A stretch of DNA of 9,010 nucleotides. It comes from Acidobacteria bacterium UBA6911 (GTDB taxonomy: Bacteria > Acidobacteriota > UBA6911). The translations under genes were made by a program, and so were the position numbers. Each line of letters begins with the position of its first letter. Position 1 is the stretch's first letter. Below, one piece after another: positions 5,546-9,010 of the stretch. The stretch is taken from the NCBI GenBank assembly GCA_002451015.1, contig DKBB01000108.1, positions 1-9,010 on the forward strand. Direction: 5' to 3'. Below the pieces are notes generated by a model. That model saw nothing but the letters and a program-made list of their open reading frames with translations, did no database searches and was not told the DNA's origin.

Positions 5546-5662
5546 TGTATGGTGAAAATAAATGAGCCCTTTTATGTGTGTTTTACACATTCTCTATTGG
5601 AAGCAAGTGGCCGATAAAATTTAGCCTGTTGCCAATAACAAGAAATAAAGAGAGATAAGTGT

Positions 5663-5758
5663 ATGAGAATCCTTATTGCATTATGTCTTATGTTTTTCGT
5701 TAAAAACACTAAAGGAAAGCTTCTCGAGAATATCCCGAAGGTAAAACAAAAATCATAA
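5663..5758 (+). CDS. possible 31-residue secreted or membrane peptide
   Basis: ATG 5663 follows AAAGAGAG with an 8-nt spacer. The product starts MRILIALCLMFFVKNTKGKL and ends in a lysine-rich tail (PKVKQKS) at TAA 5756-5758. The N-terminus looks like a signal or anchor helix with a basic tail. It lies 77 bp before the Sel1-repeat gene on the same strand. It could be a true small peptide or the start of a truncated secreted protein. Confidence 0.3.
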   Translation: MRILIALCLMFFVKNTKGKLLENIPKVKQKS

Positions 5759-5835
5759 TCGGTAATCCCGATTTTCAGGGGGTTGTTTTTCTATCGTAGT
5801 TCAGTTTTCTTAGGCTTTTGAGAAGGAGTTGGTCC

Positions 5836-6456
5836 ATGTTATTTACAATATTGATGTTTCATGTGGCCCTTATGTTTTTGATTTTCTGCTCCCCTCCCAT
5901 GCTGACCAGAGCGCAGGAGCCTTCAACTATCATCGATACTTTGTTTAAAGCTGCCGAACAGGGTGACGTCGACTCACAGTTTAAGGCAGGGCAAGCTTAT
6001 GAGCAGGGACGTGGGATTCAGCAAAACTATGAAAAAGCAGTGAAATGGTATCGCAAAGCTGCGGATCAGGGCAATCTCTTTGCTCAGAACAACCTGGGAG
6101 CGATGTATCTCAACGGTAACGGTGTCCCACAGGACTGTGCTGAGGCAGTGAAGTGGTTTCACCAAGCTGCGGATCAAGGACATGCCGTTTCGCAATTTAA
6201 CCTGGGAGTGATGTATCTCAACGGTAGCGGTGTCTCGCAGGATTCTGCAGAAGCAGTGAAATGGTTTCGCAAGGCTGCGGAAAAAGGTAATGCCGATGCG
6301 CAGTTTAACCTGGGCGTAATGTATGACAGCGCCATCGGCGTCCCGCAGGATTCTGCAGAAGCAGTGAAGTGGTTTCGCAAGGCTGCGGATCAAGGTGATA
6401 CCGATGCGCAGAACAAATTGGAAAGGATGCATGGCTTCGGCAGGAGTGTTATTTAG
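5836..6456 (+). CDS. secreted Sel1-repeat (SLR) protein
   Basis: 206 residues from ATG 5836, preceded by AAGGAG (5823-5828) 7 nt upstream. Residues 1-27 form a signal peptide ending near LTRAQEP, so the protein is exported. The rest is tandem Sel1-like helical repeats of 36 residues (108 bp), with the hallmark pattern A.Q..LG.MY..G.GV.QD..EAVKWFRKAADQG. Four are complete; the fifth is cut off at KLERMHGFGRSVI by TAG 6454-6456. Known SLR proteins are alpha-solenoid scaffolds for protein-protein contacts in signalling or at the envelope; the partner here is unknown. The repeats are nearly identical in DNA (for example GCAGAAGCAGTGAA.TGGTTTCGCAAG), pointing to recent duplication. A TTG at 5818 in the same frame has no ribosome site and was not chosen. 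Confidence 0.88.
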   Translation: MLFTILMFHVALMFLIFCSPPMLTRAQEPSTIIDTLFKAAEQGDVDSQFKAGQAYEQGRGIQQNYEKAVKWYRKAADQGNLFAQNNLGAMYLNGNGVPQDCAEAVKWFHQAADQGHAVSQFNLGVMYLNGSGVSQDSAEAVKWFRKAAEKGNADAQFNLGVMYDSAIGVPQDSAEAVKWFRKAADQGDTDAQNKLERMHGFGRSVI

Positions 6457-6540
6457 GACTCTGCAGAAGCAGTGAATTGATTTCGCAAGACCGCAAATCA
6501 AGGCAGTTTCAATAGCGCACATTGCCGTTTGAAAGAAATC
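6457..6540 (+). pseudogene. broken fifth Sel1 repeat downstream of the stop
   Basis: In the same frame after TAG, the DNA reads DSAEAVN, TGA (6478-6480), FRKTANQG, then SFNSAHCRLKEI. This aligns with DSAEAVKW-FRKAADQG of repeats 3 and 4. TAG stands where the earlier repeats have the Gln codon CAG, and TGA where they have the Trp codon TGG. The protein once extended further, and two point mutations now close it early. Confidence 0.75.
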
Positions 6541-6727
6541 CTTGATTTGCGGTCAATCATTTCTTTGCGCTCAACAGTCCCCTCTTGATGAGAGCGCTTT
6601 CTAAAAAAATCCTTCTCAAGGTTAGTTGCCCTATCTTGGACTGCATCCTCTGAATGCCCGGTCCTTTTCTCGTTTCGCCAGGGATCTTGAAAGCCATCTG
6701 GGGGTGGGTGAGGCCTATATATCTCCA
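6541..6727. other. spacer between Sel1-repeat gene and lipocalin-like gene
   Basis: An 80-codon minus-strand frame at 6498-6740 is rich in charged residues and lacks motifs, and it runs over the broken repeat; it is treated as chance. Nothing else is seen. Confidence 0.35.
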
Positions 6728-6805
6728 CTCTCCAATACATCCCTACACTTGACTTTCAAGGTTGCAGGGGCTATTGGCGATCTGAGCAAGACCACAGAGG
6801 ATTAG
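6728..6805 (+). pseudogene. possible scrap of a ComM/YifB-type ATPase C-terminus
   Basis: In one frame the DNA reads SNTSLHLTFKVAGAIGDLSK then TTED and TAG at 6803-6805. This resembles the conserved C-terminal block of ComM/YifB magnesium-chelatase-like proteins (S.RA.HR.LKVARTIADL). The key arginines are replaced and there is no ATPase core nearby. The match is short and made from memory, so it may be coincidence. Confidence 0.2.
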
Positions 6806-6806
6806 T

Positions 6807-7292
6807 TTATTCAACCCGCATGAATTCTAAAGTATATGGATTCTCTATAGGACCATCCTGGTCGGACTTCGGAGTCACCCACAGATTGTCCCCCTCGAAT
6901 TTGTGATCCAAAGTGATGAAATCACCCGGCTTTATATTTGGGCTTTTACCCACTATAGGATGTATCGTTATGGTATCTCCCTTTACATCATATGTTGAGA
7001 CACTTGCAGCAAGGGATTGCCACGCTGCAACAAGTTGGTCAACATTTGGATTTTCAGGCAGTTTGGGCCTTGGCTCCTCGCCTCTAACTCCTACTAAACT
7101 CATGTATTTCTTAGTGAATATACAAATCGAGGGCGGAGGATTTGTTATCACCTGCGCGTTTGGGCCTTTGAATGTAACTAGCGTGACTTTCCAGACACCT
7201 ATCAACTTATCGTCCTGGGCTGGTGCAGATGCAATAGCCACCATAACAGACAGAAATACCATGCAGCCCGTAATCTTAATGGACGGTTTCAT
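6807..7292 (-). CDS. secreted lipocalin-like domain protein
   Basis: 161 residues on the minus strand from ATG at 7292, with AGGAG (7298-7302) 5 nt upstream. Residues 1-26 are a signal peptide ending ASAPAQ. The mature part begins DDKLIGVWKVTLV, the G-x-W strand that opens lipocalin-like barrels (residues 30-39). It continues with PPPSICIFTKKYMSLVGVRG, YDVKGDTITIHPIVGKSPNI and ends NPYTLEFMRVE. This layout matches lipocalin-like proteins frequent in Acidobacteriota; ligand and function are unknown. The gene is complete, single and convergent with the Sel1-repeat gene. A tentative -10 (TATTAT) lies in the AT-rich DNA near 7350 but no clear -35 was found. Confidence 0.85.
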   Translation of the reverse strand: MKPSIKITGCMVFLSVMVAIASAPAQDDKLIGVWKVTLVTFKGPNAQVITNPPPSICIFTKKYMSLVGVRGEEPRPKLPENPNVDQLVAAWQSLAASVSTYDVKGDTITIHPIVGKSPNIKPGDFITLDHKFEGDNLWVTPKSDQDGPIENPYTLEFMRVE

Positions 7293-7388
7293 AGACTCTC
7301 CTGCCGGTTTTTATAAAGAGAAATTCATAAGTCGGATGGCACTAAATAATATTTGAATGACGCAATTTTCGGACGGCAATGTCGTTAT

Positions 7389-7425
7389 GGATTTCCCTTC
7401 CTCCCTCCACTTGATACGCATATAA
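7389..7425 (+). repeat. copy 2 of the 37-bp promoter-like repeat
   Basis: GGATTTCCCTTCCTCCCTC, nine different bases, then CGCATATAA, at the same spacing as in copy 1 (3243-3279). The -10-like part reads TATAAA here. No intact gene follows; the kinase fragment begins within 20 bp. Confidence 0.6.
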
Positions 7426-7441
7426 AAGCCCCAAGTTCCAT

Positions 7442-7600
7442 CAAGTTTTACGGAAGCAGCCAGATGAAACACAGAGCATTGATTCCTCGCGATCCCCCAC
7501 CCTTACAGAGGCGACGATTCGACCGGGAGTGATCCTGGGACCCGCCGCATATATGAGTCCTGAACAGGCCTGGGGCAATAGTGTGGACAAGAGATCCGAT
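7442..7600 (+). pseudogene. Ser/Thr protein kinase activation-segment fragment
   Basis: The open frame reads SSRSPTLTEATIRPGVILGP then AAYMSPEQAWGNSVDKRSD. This is the activation loop and P+1 region of PknB-type kinases (SPTLT..T..GVILGTAAYMSPEQARGK.VDKRADIWAFG). The usual T of GTAAYMSPEQ is P. Homology stops at RSD, just before the expected IWAFG, and the frame then enters the 3' end of the MATE gene on the other strand. No start codon, catalytic loop or C-lobe is present. It may derive from the same ancestral kinase as the fragment at 3671-3880 or from another paralogue. Confidence 0.82.
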
Positions 7601-7613
7601 TCATCCATACGAT

Positions 7614-8957
7614 TTAAGCAATCGCCAGCAGATTATGAATCCTCTTCCTGATCCTTGCGGCCAGCAGGCTTCCTGCAAAGAACAATCCGGCTAAAAAACC
7701 GTACCATATTCCTTCAGGACCCATCTTCAAAGCAAAAGCACACACGTAACTTACGGACAAGCCTACGATGATGTAAGAAATTCCCGCAATAAACATGGGA
7801 GCTTTCACATCGGCAAAGCCACGCAGGATGCCCAGGCAAACCACCTGGAGTCCGTCGAACAACTGGAACAACGCAGCGATTGCCAGCAACGATGCTGTCT
7901 GGATGATCACATGCTCATCGGCTGTAAACAAATATGGCAACTGATGCCGGAGGAACAGAAAGCACAAACCGCATAGTCCCATGTAGGTTACCACCAAGTG
8001 TACTGCGGAGTAGGAAGCCTTTTGTACGCTATCGAAATCGCGGGTGCCAAGCTGATAGCTCACACGAATAGTGGTTGCCATCGCAACACCGTTGGCGATC
8101 ATGAACGTAAAAGTGGCCAGTCCCATCGCTACCTGGTGTGATGCCAGAGAGACTTCACCCAGCCATCCCATCATTACAGTGCTGGAGGCAAAAGCCGAAA
8201 CCTCGAGAACCAACTGTCCCGCAATTGGCAATCCAACTCCCAAAATATTTTTGACTTCCTTCAAAGCAGACCTTGCCGAGCGCATAAGTATGAAGTAATG
8301 CTTCAGGGGCTTAAGATATATGAAGCCCGCATATAGCAGCACGGGCATTGCGATGCGGGAAATGAGCGTGGCTACTCCTGCCCCCAGCAAGCCCAGTTCG
8401 GGAAAGCCCAGTTTCCCGAATATCATGATGTAGTTCAAAACCACGTTTATCAGGTTGGCTGCAAAAGTGGCCAGCATGGCAATAAGCGTGTTCCCCAATC
8501 CTTCGCCGATTTGCTTCAACAGGGCAAACAGAAGGAATGGAACCATGGATATCGCGAGGGTGCGGTAATAGGGAATGGCAAGGCGAACGACTTCGGCGCT
8601 TTGACCCATATAGGGCATAAACCAGATGAGCGAATACGCAAGAAGGGTGACAACCGGAATCAGCAGGACCGAAAGGACGAAGCCGCTTTTCATAATGACC
8701 GCTGCCTGCAGGTCTTCGTTTGCACCACGGGCGTTTCCCACAAGCGGCGTCACACCAAGGAAAATCCCCAGTCCAAAGATCATGATCACTACGCAAACAC
8801 TGTTGGCAAACGAAGCTGCGGCCAGTTCAGCCGTGCCGTAGTGGCCGACCATGGCATTGTCGATCAGCTGAACAGTCATCTGCCCCACCTGTGTCAGCAC
8901 CAGCGGCATGGCCAGGCTCAATAATGCGCGGTAATGGGGAAAATATTTTCGGAACAT
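7614..8957 (-). CDS. NorM-type MATE family multidrug efflux transporter
   Basis: 447 residues, full length for the family (about 440-480). MATE proteins export organic cations and drugs from the cytoplasm in exchange for Na+ or H+. About twelve membrane helices fall in two homologous halves, roughly residues 10-225 and 235-440. The N-terminal signature is intact: PLVLTQVGQMTVQLIDNAMV followed by GHYGTAELAAASFANSV. Asp33 aligns by eye with Asp36 of Vibrio cholerae NorM, an ion-coupling residue. The second half opens with LGVGLPIAGQLVLEVSAFAS. The start at 8957 is supported by the family N-terminus; no clear Shine-Dalgarno lies upstream. The gene is single within the window. The substrate cannot be predicted. 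Confidence 0.95.
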   Translation of the reverse strand: MFRKYFPHYRALLSLAMPLVLTQVGQMTVQLIDNAMVGHYGTAELAAASFANSVCVVIMIFGLGIFLGVTPLVGNARGANEDLQAAVIMKSGFVLSVLLIPVVTLLAYSLIWFMPYMGQSAEVVRLAIPYYRTLAISMVPFLLFALLKQIGEGLGNTLIAMLATFAANLINVVLNYIMIFGKLGFPELGLLGAGVATLISRIAMPVLLYAGFIYLKPLKHYFILMRSARSALKEVKNILGVGLPIAGQLVLEVSAFASSTVMMGWLGEVSLASHQVAMGLATFTFMIANGVAMATTIRVSYQLGTRDFDSVQKASYSAVHLVVTYMGLCGLCFLFLRHQLPYLFTADEHVIIQTASLLAIAALFQLFDGLQVVCLGILRGFADVKAPMFIAGISYIIVGLSVSYVCAFALKMGPEGIWYGFLAGLFFAGSLLAARIRKRIHNLLAIA

Positions 8958-9010
8958 AAAGATCGAAAGCCTAAGACATGCGTTTCAGGAAAGCAAGGGA
9001 TATGGAATGG

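Larger units (their letters stand above)
5159..5662. other. 500-bp region without a supported gene
   Basis: It contains three hairpins (listed separately where strong). There are also two overlapping short frames: one from ATG 5310 (47 codons to a TGA at about 5451), and one around 5345-5463 reading FQQVDDFSILLQAGAKKLGI. The protein-like look of the second, and of the ATG 5310 frame after its TGA, suggests a decayed gene, but no family was recognised. Confidence 0.35.

Noticed and set aside
6478..6480. TGA in the Sel1 extension as a second selenocysteine codon
   Set aside because: It aligns with a conserved Trp (TGG) of the repeat and is preceded in frame by TAG, so translation would not reach it.
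5974..6522. 182-codon minus-strand frame over the Sel1-repeat gene
   Set aside because: It is the mirror of the repeated sequence: its own repetitive pattern follows from the plus-strand repeats.
8311..8924. Long frames antisense to or overlapping the MATE gene
   Set aside because: The MATE frame is complete, full length and family-conserved; these are shadows.

Overview
The window looks like an accessory stretch of an Acidobacteriota chromosome. This is inferred from family content: an Oar-type TonB-dependent receptor with an N-terminal carboxypeptidase-regulatory-like domain, a PadR regulator followed by a 'permease prefix' membrane protein, a Ser/Thr kinase N-terminus of the type common in that phylum, and a secreted lipocalin-like protein. 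No rRNA, tRNA, CRISPR array or intact mobile element was seen.

Layout. 1-1535 (minus) is the 5' part of the receptor gene, running off the left edge. 1536-2170 is a divergent intergenic region with two 18-bp tandem repeats, a palindrome in the receptor leader and, at its right end, a strong promoter. That promoter's -10 box and start codon lie inside a perfect 17-bp palindrome. 2171-3132 (plus) holds the overlapping pair padR and permease-prefix protein. 3243-3560 holds a promoter, a doubled Shine-Dalgarno and a short gene that makes sense only if an in-frame TGA is read as selenocysteine: a 73-residue SelW/Rdx-family protein with a C-x-x-U redox motif and a plausible bacterial SECIS hairpin just after the UGA. 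Ordinary ORF calling misses it. 3671-3880 is a decayed kinase N-lobe, and 4128-4607 a GNAT acetyltransferase. 4910-5158 is a small two-helix membrane protein. 5159-5835 is mostly non-coding with two good hairpins and one possible 31-residue peptide. 5836-6456 is a secreted Sel1-repeat protein whose fifth repeat is broken by two stop codons. 6807-7292 (minus) is a secreted lipocalin-like protein, 7442-7600 (plus) a second kinase fragment, and 7614-8957 (minus) a complete NorM-type MATE efflux transporter.

How the genes relate. Only padR and the permease-prefix gene form a clear transcriptional unit, probably autorepressed by PadR. The rest are single genes with their own ribosome sites, mixed with gene debris (two kinase fragments, a broken Sel1 repeat, a doubtful ComM-like scrap). 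The selenoprotein is the main find. It implies that the host has selA, selB, selC and selD elsewhere; none is in this window.
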